A DNA stretch of 57,056 nucleotides. Origin: Ancylomarina euxina (GTDB lineage: Bacteria > Bacteroidota > Bacteroidia > Bacteroidales > Marinifilaceae). Both the position numbers and the translations under genes were made by a program. This document shows, one piece after another, positions 17,159-26,846 of the stretch. Below the pieces are notes generated by a model that was given only the letters and a program-made list of their open reading frames with translations, searched no databases and had not been told where the DNA came from. Within the stretch, counting starts at the first letter, position 1. Every line of letters begins with the position of its first letter. Location of the stretch: positions 1 through 57,056 of the forward strand of contig NZ_QQWG01000024.1 in NCBI RefSeq assembly GCF_003863355.1, in the 5' to 3' direction.

Positions 17159-18544
17159 TTAGAAATTGAATTTCAGAGCCACATAGGGCATTACTGAATT
17201 GTCAATTTTGTATTTTCCATTATCTTTTTCTACCCAAGCCCAACGGTAATCAATACCAGTATAAAGGATAGGGCTAACTTTATAGGCGAAACGCATAAGA
17301 GCAAGTGAGTTCTCATCAAACCTGAAAGCATCATCAAGCTTTGTCAGGTTTCCTTTGCTATAACTACCTTCAATTAAGATTCTATCGAAAAGATCTTTGG
17401 TTCTTAAATGAAGCTGCATGAAGGCTGGCGAAGTTTCGCTGATATCATCAGGGAGTAATAGGTTACCGCCAACAATAATTTTATCAAGAATACTTGCATT
17501 AAGAGACCCGTAAATACCTTCTTGTTTTTCTGCTCTACCTAGTTGAGCAATTTTAGCATCTTTATTTAGCTCATACATAGCATCGAAGAATTGAGGCATG
17601 TAATTGTCGCTATACCAAAGACGTTCGATGCGAGCATTCAATTTAAATAAGTTACCAATAACTTTCATATTCGCATTTATACCAACACCCATTCCTGTGC
17701 CATTATCATAACTTGCCAGTGTTTCAGGAGCAGCAAAATAAGTTTTCAAACTATCAGATTCAACTTTTCTCAATTGGCTATAGTGTGCATACCATTCAAG
17801 ATTGAATACCGAAGAATTAACCAATGTGATTCCCATATCGATACTCCAGGCACTCATGCCATCCTCAAGGAAATGGTTAATGTCATTGCTCTCATCGTAT
17901 CGCTTATTTTTATCTTTATCCTTCACGTAGGTGAAACCCATATCAAGGGTTTTAATTACTGGAATTTTGCTGGCACCAAAAGGTCGAACATAAGGTCGGA
18001 TAGCGAATAAGTTGAAAGATCCTGTGTTGAAATCGCTGTACATACCTTCTACACCAAACATTTTTTTGATACAGATATCGTAGCTAATTCCTGTTTTACG
18101 TTTCTCAAAACTCATTGAATTGCTGTAGTTGTTTACCAAGCTGCCATAACCAACATGTTCTCCTCTCAGCTGACCCACTTTAATGTATACAGGGTCTTTC
18201 TTCTTTTTGCCATAGCTTAAGTATGAAATCATTCGCAGTAAACCCGTTCCTCCTTTAAATTCATCGGTGAACATTTTTCCGTCGTCCAAATTGAAATAAA
18301 CAGGAATGTCGAATCCAACACCTACTTTTCCAAGACGTAGTTCAGGGTTAAGGCGAACTCCTGCATAGTTTTGTCCTCCAATACGTGCAAAACCGAAGGC
18401 AGATGAAAATACGCTTACTGAATCCAGTGAGTTTAAGTTATCAAAAGAGCTTTCGAACTCGAAATTGACTTGAGACTTCGCTTTCTGAGGTGCAAAAAAT
18501 GCACAAAATAGAAAGGCTAAAATAAATGGGGTAATTTTTCTCAT
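17159..18544 (-). CDS. Outer-membrane beta-barrel protein (porin-like), unknown substrate
   Basis: 461 residues. Signal peptide MRKITPFILAFLFCAFFAPQ with likely cleavage around residue 24 (KAKSQ). The rest alternates short amphipathic strands and polar loops and ends with a C-terminal strand closing in phenylalanine (YVALKFNF), as expected for an outer-membrane barrel. I do not recognise a specific family; it resembles the uncharacterised Bacteroidota porin-like proteins. Nearest neighbours are rnf (same strand, downstream, beyond a terminator) and recG (upstream, same strand). No operon partner is visible, so the substrate cannot be inferred. Confidence 0.75.
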   Translation of the reverse strand: MRKITPFILAFLFCAFFAPQKAKSQVNFEFESSFDNLNSLDSVSVFSSAFGFARIGGQNYAGVRLNPELRLGKVGVGFDIPVYFNLDDGKMFTDEFKGGTGLLRMISYLSYGKKKKDPVYIKVGQLRGEHVGYGSLVNNYSNSMSFEKRKTGISYDICIKKMFGVEGMYSDFNTGSFNLFAIRPYVRPFGASKIPVIKTLDMGFTYVKDKDKNKRYDESNDINHFLEDGMSAWSIDMGITLVNSSVFNLEWYAHYSQLRKVESDSLKTYFAAPETLASYDNGTGMGVGINANMKVIGNLFKLNARIERLWYSDNYMPQFFDAMYELNKDAKIAQLGRAEKQEGIYGSLNASILDKIIVGGNLLLPDDISETSPAFMQLHLRTKDLFDRILIEGSYSKGNLTKLDDAFRFDENSLALMRFAYKVSPILYTGIDYRWAWVEKDNGKYKIDNSVMPYVALKFNF

Positions 18545-18667
18545 TAATTGATAGATTTTGGTTCTAAGAATATTAAACGATGAGGGCTAAAATAATTTAA
18601 ATATTGAGATTAGTCACTCGTTTTTTGATATTTATCTTTAATTTCAGGTTATTCGTCAGGTGAGTTG

Positions 18668-20773
18668 TTAGCTGATAACACTCCAGTTGAATTGAGCTTT
18701 ACTGAGTCGTTTTACTTGTTTGGCTAGTGTAAAGTTAATTTCTTTATCAAGTAAAGGATCTTTGTCGAGTATGCTTTGGGCAATGTCTCTAGCATACTGT
18801 AATATCTGTCCATCCTTTGCCAGATTGGCTATTTTAAGATCGTAGGCAATTCCACTTTGCTGAGTTCCTTCAATATCACCAGGTCCTCTAAGTTTTAAGT
18901 CTACTTCAGCAATTTCGAAACCATCATTGGTTCTCACCATGGTTTCAATTCGTTTTTTTGATTCATTCGAAAGTTTGTAGCTCGACATGAGGATACAGTA
19001 GGATTGATCAGCTCCACGACCTACACGTCCACGAAGTTGATGAAGTTGTGATAGTCCAAAACGCTCGGTACTTTCTATAATCATGACAGAGGCATTGGGA
19101 ACATTCACTCCAACCTCAATAACTGTAGTGGCTACCATGATTTGAGTTTCTCCCTTAGCAAAGCGTTGCATCTCGGCATCTTTATCGGCAGGTTTCATTT
19201 TACCATGAACCATACTGATACCATACTTTTCAGGAGAGAAAAAACTAGCCACAGATTCGTAACCTTCTTCAAGGTTTTTGTAGTCCATTTTCTCTGATTC
19301 CTTAATCATTGGATAAACCAAATAGATCTGACGTCCCAAATCGATCTGTTTTTTCATAAACTTGTAAACCTCTTGTCTTTTGTTCTCAAAATAATGAACG
19401 GTTTGAATGGGTTTACGACCCGGCGGTAGTTCGTCAATAACTGATACTTCCAAATCACCATAAAGCGTCATAGCGAGAGTTCGTGGAATAGGAGTTGCGG
19501 TCATCACTAATATGTGAGGCGGAATAGGATTCTTAGCCCATAATTTAGCACGTTGTGCAACACCAAAACGGTGCTGTTCATCTATAATAACAAAACCCAG
19601 GTTTTTGAATTGCACGATATCTTCGAGAAGAGCATGTGTGCCAATAATAATTTGCAACTCTCCACTTAGCAGATGTTCGTGTATTATTTTTCTGTCTTTG
19701 GCTTTTGTTGAGCCAGTCAGTAGGGCGTAGTTTACATTAATGCCATCAAGGAATTCAGCAATTGTTTCTAAATGCTGGGTTGCAAGAATCTCAGTAGGTG
19801 CCATTAGGCAGGCTTGACAACCATTGTCAAGTGCCATAAGCATACTCATTAATCCAACTAGGGTTTTACCACTTCCCACATCACCTTGTAAAAGACGATT
19901 CATTTGTTTGCCAAGCCCAACTTCTTTTCTAATCTCTTTTAAAACTCTTTTTTGAGCATTAGTCAGTTCAAAAGGAAGATTGTTTTGAAAAAATGAATTA
20001 AAGTATTCCCCGATCTTGATGAATTGATGCCCTTGGTAGAGAATCCTTCTCTTCATCTTCTTTTTCAGAATATTCAGCTGAATGTAGAAGAGCTCTTCAA
20101 ATTTTAAACGATACTGAGCTTGTTTTAAAATTTCTGTGTTTTCTGGATAATGAATCTGCAAAAGTGCATCATGAAGATTAATTAAATTCAAATGTTTAAC
20201 CAGATAGGCTGGAAGTGTTTCGGGAATCTTACCATTGACTGAATTTAAAATGGCTTCCTGAAACTTATGAATAGCTTTTGAATTCACATAGCCAGCTTTC
20301 ATCTTCTCAGACGTAGGGTAGAAGGCTTGTAATGACGCCTGAATTTTATTTTTGTTGGGAGTACATTCTTCCAATTCAGGATGTACCACATTTATACGGT
20401 GATTAAATTCTGCCGGTTTTCCAAAAACGATGTATTCTGTATTGGTTTTAATACTTGATTTCACAAATTTTATTCCCTTAAACCAAACTAGTTCAATTAT
20501 ACCATGCCCATCAGTGAAATTAGCAACCAAGCGTTGCTGACGTTTTTCACCAATAGTTTGCATGTCGGTAATTTTGCCCTTTACTTGTATGTAAGGGAGT
20601 TTTGAATGAATCTCAGTGGTTTTATAAAACTTGGTTCGGTCAATATATTTGTAGGGGAAATGGTAAAGCAAATCCTCGTAACTGTGTATAGAGAGTTCTT
20701 GCTTTAGGAGTAAGGCTTTTTTAGGACCAACTCCAGGTAAAAATTTTATATCCAGTCCTGCTAACTCTGACAT
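18668..20773 (-). CDS. recG: ATP-dependent DNA helicase RecG
   Basis: Monomeric 3'-5' DNA translocase that remodels stalled forks and Holliday junctions. 701 residues: a wedge OB domain (about 55-150), Walker A GDVGSGKT (297-304), motif II DEQH (398-401), TATPIPRTLAMTLYGD, and the C-terminal motif VI region (QLRGRVGRG) with the RecG-specific TRG end (FEIAEVDLKLRGPGDIEGTQQSG). The length is typical. A minus-strand -7-like TATTTTTG lies at 20902-20895, giving a leader of about 115 bases. It is divergent from the gene at 20991. Confidence 0.97.
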   Translation of the reverse strand: MSELAGLDIKFLPGVGPKKALLLKQELSIHSYEDLLYHFPYKYIDRTKFYKTTEIHSKLPYIQVKGKITDMQTIGEKRQQRLVANFTDGHGIIELVWFKGIKFVKSSIKTNTEYIVFGKPAEFNHRINVVHPELEECTPNKNKIQASLQAFYPTSEKMKAGYVNSKAIHKFQEAILNSVNGKIPETLPAYLVKHLNLINLHDALLQIHYPENTEILKQAQYRLKFEELFYIQLNILKKKMKRRILYQGHQFIKIGEYFNSFFQNNLPFELTNAQKRVLKEIRKEVGLGKQMNRLLQGDVGSGKTLVGLMSMLMALDNGCQACLMAPTEILATQHLETIAEFLDGINVNYALLTGSTKAKDRKIIHEHLLSGELQIIIGTHALLEDIVQFKNLGFVIIDEQHRFGVAQRAKLWAKNPIPPHILVMTATPIPRTLAMTLYGDLEVSVIDELPPGRKPIQTVHYFENKRQEVYKFMKKQIDLGRQIYLVYPMIKESEKMDYKNLEEGYESVASFFSPEKYGISMVHGKMKPADKDAEMQRFAKGETQIMVATTVIEVGVNVPNASVMIIESTERFGLSQLHQLRGRVGRGADQSYCILMSSYKLSNESKKRIETMVRTNDGFEIAEVDLKLRGPGDIEGTQQSGIAYDLKIANLAKDGQILQYARDIAQSILDKDPLLDKEINFTLAKQVKRLSKAQFNWSVIS

Positions 20774-20990
20774 TTAATAATTGATTTCATTTGAGGAATC
20801 CAAAGCTGCAAATCTCTTATAAGTAATCCTTGCAAACAAATTTAGGATTGATTATTTAAGTTCAGTTTGATTTACGAATCTTGATTGGCAAAATCAAAAA
20901 TACAATAAAATAGTAATACTATTGAATGGCTTATTTATTGTTTTTAATACTTTTTTTTATCTTCATCTTAGAATCTTAAATTAAAGCTAG

Positions 20991-21755
20991 ATGCCCCACT
21001 TAAAGTATCAGGTACAAAAACGATTTACGCGATTAGTTTCCATGCATTATAGAGGTTTTGGGATTGATTCTCCTTATATCTACCACATAGTTCGAAATGT
21101 GATAGAGGCTAAAATGCATTATTATCCATTTAAAAAGCTGGATAGGCAATGTCAGAATATGCTTGTTATTTTAAAGGAAAAGGTTTTAGATGAATCCTTG
21201 AATGTAGAACAAGCTTTTTGGTTTAAATCGGAATATGAGCATTTGAAAGATTGTACAAAATTAAATCGTTTTTTATTTCGATTAGTGAATTTTGTAAATC
21301 CTCAAAATATTGCCTTTATAGGCGATGATTCAGGATTGAATTTGACATATCTGGCTAAACTTGATACGCGTAGAACCTTGTTTTGTTTGGGAGCACGTTC
21401 ATATGCGATCGCTTTCTCGCAATCAATTCTAAAAGAACAGGGCGTTTCTAATCTAAGGTTTTGTGAATTAGAAGTAAGCAATCATCATGCTTTTGATTTA
21501 ATTCAAATATCAAGAACAGTAGCTCCTGATGTATTGCTCGAATTCGAAAAGAATCTGGATAGATACTTGAATATGGAATCTTATCTGATTATTGAGAATA
21601 TCAATAAGGAAGAGGAAATGAATCTCTTATGGAATCGCTTAAAAAAAATGGAACGCTTTAATGTGAGTTTGGATTTGTTTGATATCGGGGTATTAATTGC
21701 TCGAAAAGGACTGAAAAAGCAAGATCATAACCTGAGTTCTAGCTCATATAAATAG
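20991..21755 (+). CDS. Divergent SAM-methyltransferase-like protein, probably lacking the SAM motif
   Basis: 254 residues, soluble. The N-terminal stretch (YRGFGIDSPYIYHIVRNVI, about 20-38) recalls the RHGVHSPFVY start of a Bacteroidota class I SAM-dependent methyltransferase family, and the central strand-loop AFIGDDSGLN (108-117) sits where those proteins have the glycine-rich SAM loop. The loop is poor in glycine here, and the following acidic residue is not obvious, so catalysis is doubtful. SYLIIENINKEEEMNLLW (194-211) matches the later IDDI-like region. The family assignment is by pattern only. It is followed 134 bases later by a cobalamin adenosyltransferase with its own likely promoter. 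Confidence 0.6.
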   Translation: MPHLKYQVQKRFTRLVSMHYRGFGIDSPYIYHIVRNVIEAKMHYYPFKKLDRQCQNMLVILKEKVLDESLNVEQAFWFKSEYEHLKDCTKLNRFLFRLVNFVNPQNIAFIGDDSGLNLTYLAKLDTRRTLFCLGARSYAIAFSQSILKEQGVSNLRFCELEVSNHHAFDLIQISRTVAPDVLLEFEKNLDRYLNMESYLIIENINKEEEMNLLWNRLKKMERFNVSLDLFDIGVLIARKGLKKQDHNLSSSSYK

Positions 21756-21787
21756 CAGTGAATTATTAATATAAAATCTTTGATAAA

Positions 21788-21821
21788 TTGTTATGAAATG
21801 TGAGTCTAAATTTTAACTTTG
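21788..21821 (+). promoter_or_regulatory. Candidate promoter of the adenosyltransferase gene
   Basis: TTG at 21788-21790 and TAACTTTG at 21814-21821. The -7 match is exact; the 23-base spacing is a little long. Confidence 0.45.
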
Positions 21822-21889
21822 TGTAACTGATAGAAAAAATGATTATTAAACTTCATTTTACCTTCTAAAGTTGATTTAAAAAGACAATC

Positions 21890-22450
21890 ATGACAAAGTT
21901 TAAAGTATATACTAAAACGGGAGATTCTGGAACCACTGGCTTAATTGGTGGAACTCGAGTGCCTAAGCATCATTTACGCCTCGAAGCATATGGAACTGTG
22001 GATGAATTAAATTCATATATTGGATTGATTAGATCTCATGAAATTGAAACAAAGTCGAGTGAAGTTTTACTTTTGATTCAAAATAAATTATTCTTAATAG
22101 GTTCTCGCCTGGCAACTGATGATACTAAGTCTGATCTGAAAGAAAAGTTAATTATTGTTGAAGATGATATCCTTTTGTTAGAAAAGGAGATGGATAGAAT
22201 GGATGAGAGTTTACCAGAGTTAAATAATTTTGTTTTACCTGGAGGTCATCCTCTTAATGCTTACTGTCATATTGCCCGCACAGTTTGTCGTAGAGCTGAG
22301 CGTCGCGCTAATGAGTTAAATGAGGAGGTTGATGTTAATCCATTATTATTGAAATATATAAATAGACTGTCGGATTATTTATTTATTCTTTCCCGAAAAG
22401 TTTTGATCGATATGGGTAAGGAAGAAATTAAATGGGAGACAAACTTGTAA
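21890..22450 (+). CDS. PduO-type ATP:cob(I)alamin adenosyltransferase
   Basis: It converts cob(I)alamin to adenosylcobalamin, the cofactor of methylmalonyl-CoA mutase and similar enzymes. 186 residues, the normal single-domain length. Conserved pieces: YTKTGDSGTTGL (7-18), EAYGTVDELNS (32-42), FVLPGGHPLNAYCHIARTVCRRAERR (114-139, with the ATP-contacting arginines) and NRLSDYLFILSR. No cobalamin riboswitch is seen upstream. The DUF2795 gene follows on the same strand after 55 bases. Confidence 0.95.
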   Translation: MTKFKVYTKTGDSGTTGLIGGTRVPKHHLRLEAYGTVDELNSYIGLIRSHEIETKSSEVLLLIQNKLFLIGSRLATDDTKSDLKEKLIIVEDDILLLEKEMDRMDESLPELNNFVLPGGHPLNAYCHIARTVCRRAERRANELNEEVDVNPLLLKYINRLSDYLFILSRKVLIDMGKEEIKWETNL

Positions 22451-22505
22451 ATTCAGAAAAAAAAATTATATTCGCAAACTGTTAAAAAAAAGCAAAAATA
22501 AAACT

Positions 22506-22727
22506 ATGTATTGGACCCTAGAATTAGCGACAAAGCTAGAAGATGCGCCATGGCCAGCATCTAAAGATGAATTAATTGATTATGCAATTCGTTCGGGAGC
22601 GCCATTAGAAGTGATCGAGAATTTGCAAGAAATCGAGGACGAAGGGGATGTGTATGAGAGTATTGAAGATATTTGGCCCGATTATCCTAGTAAAGGAGAT
22701 TTTCTATTCAATGAAGACGAATATTAA
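22506..22727 (+). CDS. DUF2795 small acidic protein
   Basis: 73 residues. The whole chain matches the strongly conserved Bacteroidota DUF2795 form: WTLELATKLEDAPWPASKDE at 3-22, then YAIRSGAPLEVIENLQEI and a C-terminal IWPDYPSKGDFLFNEDEY. It is helical, very acidic and lacks cysteines. Function unknown; such conservation in so short a protein suggests a housekeeping partner such as a ribosome- or polymerase-associated factor, but nothing in the sequence shows this. It is co-directional with the adenosyltransferase and ends in a strong terminator. Confidence 0.9.
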   Translation: MYWTLELATKLEDAPWPASKDELIDYAIRSGAPLEVIENLQEIEDEGDVYESIEDIWPDYPSKGDFLFNEDEY

Positions 22728-22763
22728 AAAAAAACGTGAGATTCTAAATCTCACGTTTTTTTA
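22728..22763. terminator. Bidirectional terminator after the DUF2795 gene
   Basis: ACGTGAGAT (22734-22742) pairs with ATCTCACGT (22748-22756), extended by an A-run and a T-run. It lies between converging genes. Confidence 0.9.
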
Positions 22764-22786
22764 TGCCCTTATTTTCAATTTAGGAA

Positions 22787-24376
22787 TTAGTTCTCTACAT
22801 CCTCTTTAATTGATTTTTGGAATTGTTTTTTGAGCTTGTTTTGGAGTTTTTCAATGGCAGACTCCCAAATAAAGATATCATCTTTTGTTTTTGGTCGAAG
22901 CTGATCTTTCCATTCAAAATCCTTTAGAAAGCGTTTTTGATTGATAATATCAAATAGAGGGTACATATTACCATCTGGTTTTTTTGTAAACAGGATCTGT
23001 TCTATCTTCTTCCCATTAATATTAATACTTATTTTGCTACTTTTAGCGACATTCATTCCTACAATTATACCATGTTCGTCTCGAGGGAAATAAAGGGTTT
23101 CACCATTACCAATGATGTCCAGCTTATCAAGATGATTTTTGTTGACATGCCCAAGCATATTTCGACCCTTAATTTGGTTGTAAAGGGTGCTGTCTTCTCT
23201 TGAACATAGGAAAGCATTGGTTCTAAAGTGGAGGTATTTAATGGCCTTGTTTTGACTCTCAATACTGATAGAATCTGCAGTGATCTGATTGCCTTGTGCC
23301 CAAATAATAGGATCATTAAACATTCTCATAGTAGAATCTTGAAACGAATAGCTCAACGAATCGCATTTTCCTTGTAAATCCTTACGGAAAAATTTAACCT
23401 TATTATATGCTAATATTCTATTGAAGTTATTTGTGTCTTTTTCGATTCGAATAGTGTCTGAATGTAAGAATAAACTGTCTTGTTCTCCCACATGAATAAA
23501 GAGTGTAGAATCCGTTAAAAAGGCTTTTTCACTATCCTTGTGCATTTCTAAATAATGCCCCCTTAAAATAAGCTTGTTGATGGTATCCTGAAGCTCAACA
23601 TTCCTGAATACTTTAGCAAGTTCATTATGCTTGTTCAGATAAATACTGTCTCCTTTTATCTGAAAGTTATCACGGTTTACAGTCGTGTTTTTTAGAAGAT
23701 GAGAAATTCCTGTTTGCGTGTTATACCACCCTGATTCACTATAAAGCGTTTCCTTTTCGCTTTCAATACGAGTCGGCCCAAGAATATTTATAGTCTTATT
23801 AACAGTCTGATATTTTAAGGTATCAGAATATAAGGTGTAATCTGGATTTTCAAGAACGACACTATCTTTAAAGAAGAATAGGTCCTGCTCGGTGTAGTAG
23901 CGTCCAATAATACTCGTTAAAACATTTGTAGAATCAATAATGGTTCCCCCCTGATCGTAGTAACCCATATTCAGATTCATATCGAAATCAAGTTTATCAG
24001 TTGTTAACTTTACGCTTTGGTTCTTTAGGATTATATTTTTACGTAATTCTGCCAGTCGGCTGTTGCCATCATATTTTAAATAGTCGCCATAAATGTGAAC
24101 GGTATCAGAATTAATGATGTGAACATGACCAAAGGCTTCAATTTCGTTCTTTTTTCCATTTTGATAAGCACTATCGCAATACATTTTTAGATTTTGATGA
24201 GTCACATAGACATCACCAATTAATTTTTGGACATCAGGATCGGTATCGTTGTCTATTCTACCAAAATTAGAATGTTTAATTAGAATTTTGGATTTTTTTT
24301 GCGCCCATGATGTATTAGGTACTGTAATCAGCATTAGTAATATAAGAGGCAAATATTTTTTTACAATGTTGGCCAT
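22787..24376 (-). CDS. OstA/LptA-like envelope protein
   Basis: 529 residues with a signal peptide (about 1-25, ending ...NTSWAQ). The body is a string of beta-jellyroll (OstA_2-like) strands: LIGDVYVTHQNLKMYCDSA, VHIYGDYLKYDGNSRLAEL, TLYSDTLKYQ, RIESEKETLYSESGWY. This is the Bacteroidota OstA-like family related to LptA/LptD-N, thought to act in lipopolysaccharide transport across the periplasm. The C-terminal 30 residues are a Lys-rich helix. It lies 56 bases after moxR on the same strand; there may be a shared transcript. Confidence 0.87.
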   Translation of the reverse strand: MANIVKKYLPLILLMLITVPNTSWAQKKSKILIKHSNFGRIDNDTDPDVQKLIGDVYVTHQNLKMYCDSAYQNGKKNEIEAFGHVHIINSDTVHIYGDYLKYDGNSRLAELRKNIILKNQSVKLTTDKLDFDMNLNMGYYDQGGTIIDSTNVLTSIIGRYYTEQDLFFFKDSVVLENPDYTLYSDTLKYQTVNKTINILGPTRIESEKETLYSESGWYNTQTGISHLLKNTTVNRDNFQIKGDSIYLNKHNELAKVFRNVELQDTINKLILRGHYLEMHKDSEKAFLTDSTLFIHVGEQDSLFLHSDTIRIEKDTNNFNRILAYNKVKFFRKDLQGKCDSLSYSFQDSTMRMFNDPIIWAQGNQITADSISIESQNKAIKYLHFRTNAFLCSREDSTLYNQIKGRNMLGHVNKNHLDKLDIIGNGETLYFPRDEHGIIVGMNVAKSSKISININGKKIEQILFTKKPDGNMYPLFDIINQKRFLKDFEWKDQLRPKTKDDIFIWESAIEKLQNKLKKQFQKSIKEDVEN

Positions 24377-24432
24377 TGATAATAACTTAGGAATGAAAAG
24401 AGTTTTGAACGAATATTTTTTTTGATTAGAGC

Positions 24433-25401
24433 TTAATTAAGAAGCTCTTCAATGATTTTCTCAATGCTGATACCTTCTGCTTCAGCTTTGTAGTTTTTCA
24501 TTATTCGATGGCGAAGAATTGAAACGGCTACCGCTTTTACATCTTCGATATCTGGAGAATACTTGCCCGAAATAATGGCATGGGCTTTGGCACCAATAAC
24601 CAAATACTGTGAAGCTCTAGGCCCTGCTCCCCAATTGATGTATTTATTTGTGATTGGACTAGCGTGTTCTGTATTTGGTCGTGATTTTGCGGCTAACTTA
24701 ACTGCATATTCCAATACGTTGTTGTTGATAGGCACTTTCTGAATCAGGCTTTGATAATAACTAATTTCCTGAGCAGACATGATCGTTTCAATCTCAAAGG
24801 TCTTTCCTGAAGTCGTGTTTTCAACAATACTGATTTCATCCTCAAAGCTTGGATAATCAAGGTAGATGCTAAACATGAAACGGTCTAGCTGAGCCTCAGG
24901 TAGTGGATAAGTGCCTTCCTGTTCGATAGGATTCTGAGTGGCTAAAACAAAAAATGGTTTATCGAGCTGATAATTTTTACCATTAACCGTTACTTCCTTT
25001 TCCTGCATAGCTTCTAACAGAGCCGATTGAGTTTTAGGAGGTGTTCGGTTAATCTCATCTGCCAAAATAATATTTGCAAATAGTGGACCTTGAATAAATT
25101 TGAACTGTCTGTCGCTGTTTAAAATTTCAGTACCAATAATGTCTGATGGCATTAAATCAGGCGTAAACTGAATTCGCTGGTATTTTAAGTCCAGAGCTTG
25201 AGAAATAGTATTAACCAGAAGTGTTTTTGCTAGACCAGGTACACCAACTAAAAGGCAGTGTCCGTTGCTGAAAATAGAAATTAAGACTTGCTTGATGATA
25301 TCATCCTGACCGTAAATCTTTTTTTTGATCTCGGAAAGTAAAGCGTCATATTTACTTTTTAAGGCATTTGCAGCCTCAACTTCAGTTTTAAAATTCATCA
25401 T
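24433..25401 (-). CDS. MoxR-family AAA+ ATPase
   Basis: 322 residues. Walker A GVPGLAKT (53-60), Walker B ILADEINRTPPKTQ, sensor 1 FVLATQNPIEQEGTYPLPEAQLDRF and the AAA lid at the end. MoxR ATPases act as chaperones for metal insertion or envelope-stress functions, usually with a VWA-domain protein and a DUF58 protein; those partners are not in this window. It lies between the SurA-type genes (terminator in the gap) and the OstA-like gene. The alternative start is the second Met (MM). Confidence 0.93.
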   Translation of the reverse strand: MMNFKTEVEAANALKSKYDALLSEIKKKIYGQDDIIKQVLISIFSNGHCLLVGVPGLAKTLLVNTISQALDLKYQRIQFTPDLMPSDIIGTEILNSDRQFKFIQGPLFANIILADEINRTPPKTQSALLEAMQEKEVTVNGKNYQLDKPFFVLATQNPIEQEGTYPLPEAQLDRFMFSIYLDYPSFEDEISIVENTTSGKTFEIETIMSAQEISYYQSLIQKVPINNNVLEYAVKLAAKSRPNTEHASPITNKYINWGAGPRASQYLVIGAKAHAIISGKYSPDIEDVKAVAVSILRHRIMKNYKAEAEGISIEKIIEELLN

Positions 25402-25435
25402 AGAAAATTTAAATTTTCATGAATAACAAAAACAA

Positions 25436-25475
25436 AGAATCAGACACAGCAAGTGCTGAGTCTGATTTTTGTGTT
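25436..25475. terminator. Terminator after the SurA-type gene
   Basis: AATCAGACACAGCA (25438-25451) pairs with TGCTGAGTCTGATT (25454-25467) with one mismatch. T-rich tracts lie on both sides. It separates the surA-like unit from moxR. Confidence 0.75.
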
Positions 25476-25483
25476 TTTAAATA

Positions 25484-26836
25484 TTACTTAATCCAGTTCT
25501 TGAATCTGAATTTAGCATTCTTGTATGAATCATCAACACTAATATAGGTTGATGATTGTTTTTCACTAATCCATTTGTTCAACAAATCCTGTTGTTTCTG
25601 CTGCTTAAGCATGTTCTCAAACTGGCCCCAGTCATCAGATAAATTAGCTTTGTGAGGCTTTGTTTCTGACTTAATTTTAATGATTTTGTAAGTCTCCTGA
25701 CCACGCTGATCATCAAGGAAAGCCTCCGATATTTCACCAACTTTAAGCTTGGTTACGGCTTTTGCAATTGATGGAGGTAGGCCATCTTTTGTAAATTTAG
25801 AACTGGCATTGTATGGGTTTACAATTAAACCACCATTGTTCTTAGTATCCTTATCATCTGAATAATAGAATGCCGCTTCTTCAAATTTAATTTTGTCGTT
25901 ACGAATCATATCAGCAATACTATCTAGCTTTTCAGTTGCTATAGTTCTATCCTCTTGTTTAATACGAGGTTTAAGCAGAATATGGCGAACATTAATACGA
26001 TCTCCTTTACGGTCGATAAGCTGAATGATGTGAAAACCGTACTCCGATTCGACAATTTTAGATATTTTTCCAGCTTTCAAGTTGAAAGCTTCATTGGCAA
26101 ATTCAGGAACAAGGTTGGCTCTTGGTGTATAGCCTAATTCACCTCCACGTTGTGCACTACCCGGATCTTCAGAGTAAAGAACGGCTAGAGTAGCAAAACT
26201 CTCACCTTTCATAATTCTATCACGGAAAATCCTTAGTTTTTCACGGATTCTATCTTTTTCAGCATCGGTTATTTTTGGACTTTTACTAATCTGTTGAATT
26301 TGTAATTCACCAGGAATTATGGGTAAACTGTCTTGAGAAATCTTGCTATAAAGATCACGAACTTCAGCAGGTGTTGCTGTAATATTCTTTGTGATCTCAG
26401 CTTGCATTTTCTGTTTGATTTTGTCGTTACGAGTCATATCACGTAACTCATTTTTCATATCAGGAATACTTTTCTTAAAATACTGCTCTAGCTTTTCTTT
26501 AGAACCAATTTTTTGAATATACATTTCAATTTTACGTTGAATATCGTTTTCAACTTCTTGTTCTGTAACTTCGATACTATCGACTTGTGCTTGTGCAATC
26601 ATCAATTTCTCAATCAAAAGATCTTCAAAAATTTCAGATTTTAAATCTACACTTCCAGCTTCGTAACCTTGAGCTTTTAGGCCTAGGAAACGGTTTTCTA
26701 CGTCTGATTTTAAGACCACCTGATTGCCGACTACAGCAATGATCTTATCAATCGAATTATCCTGTGCTTGACTCGTCGAGAAAACGATAGCCAATAAGGC
26801 TAATGACGTGCAGACTTTAAAAATAATGTTGCGCAT
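25484..26836 (-). CDS. SurA-type periplasmic peptidyl-prolyl isomerase/chaperone
   Basis: The frame runs upstream to 26881, but the Met at 26836 starts a proper signal peptide (MRNIIFKVCTSLALLAIVFS, cleaved after STSQAQ), so I choose it; this gives 450 residues and a 10-base gap after the upstream gene. SurA N-domain (about 30-150, starting DKIIAVVGNQVVLKSDVE), a first parvulin domain (about 170-270, AVLYSEDPGSAQRGGELGYT) and a second, weaker one (about 275-375, AFYYSDDKDTKNNGGLI). It folds outer-membrane proteins in the periplasm. It forms an operon with the lipoprotein upstream. Confidence 0.92.
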   Translation of the reverse strand: MRNIIFKVCTSLALLAIVFSTSQAQDNSIDKIIAVVGNQVVLKSDVENRFLGLKAQGYEAGSVDLKSEIFEDLLIEKLMIAQAQVDSIEVTEQEVENDIQRKIEMYIQKIGSKEKLEQYFKKSIPDMKNELRDMTRNDKIKQKMQAEITKNITATPAEVRDLYSKISQDSLPIIPGELQIQQISKSPKITDAEKDRIREKLRIFRDRIMKGESFATLAVLYSEDPGSAQRGGELGYTPRANLVPEFANEAFNLKAGKISKIVESEYGFHIIQLIDRKGDRINVRHILLKPRIKQEDRTIATEKLDSIADMIRNDKIKFEEAAFYYSDDKDTKNNGGLIVNPYNASSKFTKDGLPPSIAKAVTKLKVGEISEAFLDDQRGQETYKIIKIKSETKPHKANLSDDWGQFENMLKQQKQQDLLNKWISEKQSSTYISVDDSYKNAKFRFKNWIK

Positions 26837-26846
26837 ATGTGATAGG

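Noticed and set aside
21756-21889. Possible cobalamin riboswitch before the adenosyltransferase gene
   Set aside because: Only 134 bases, no B12-box or conserved aptamer core; a simple promoter is seen instead.
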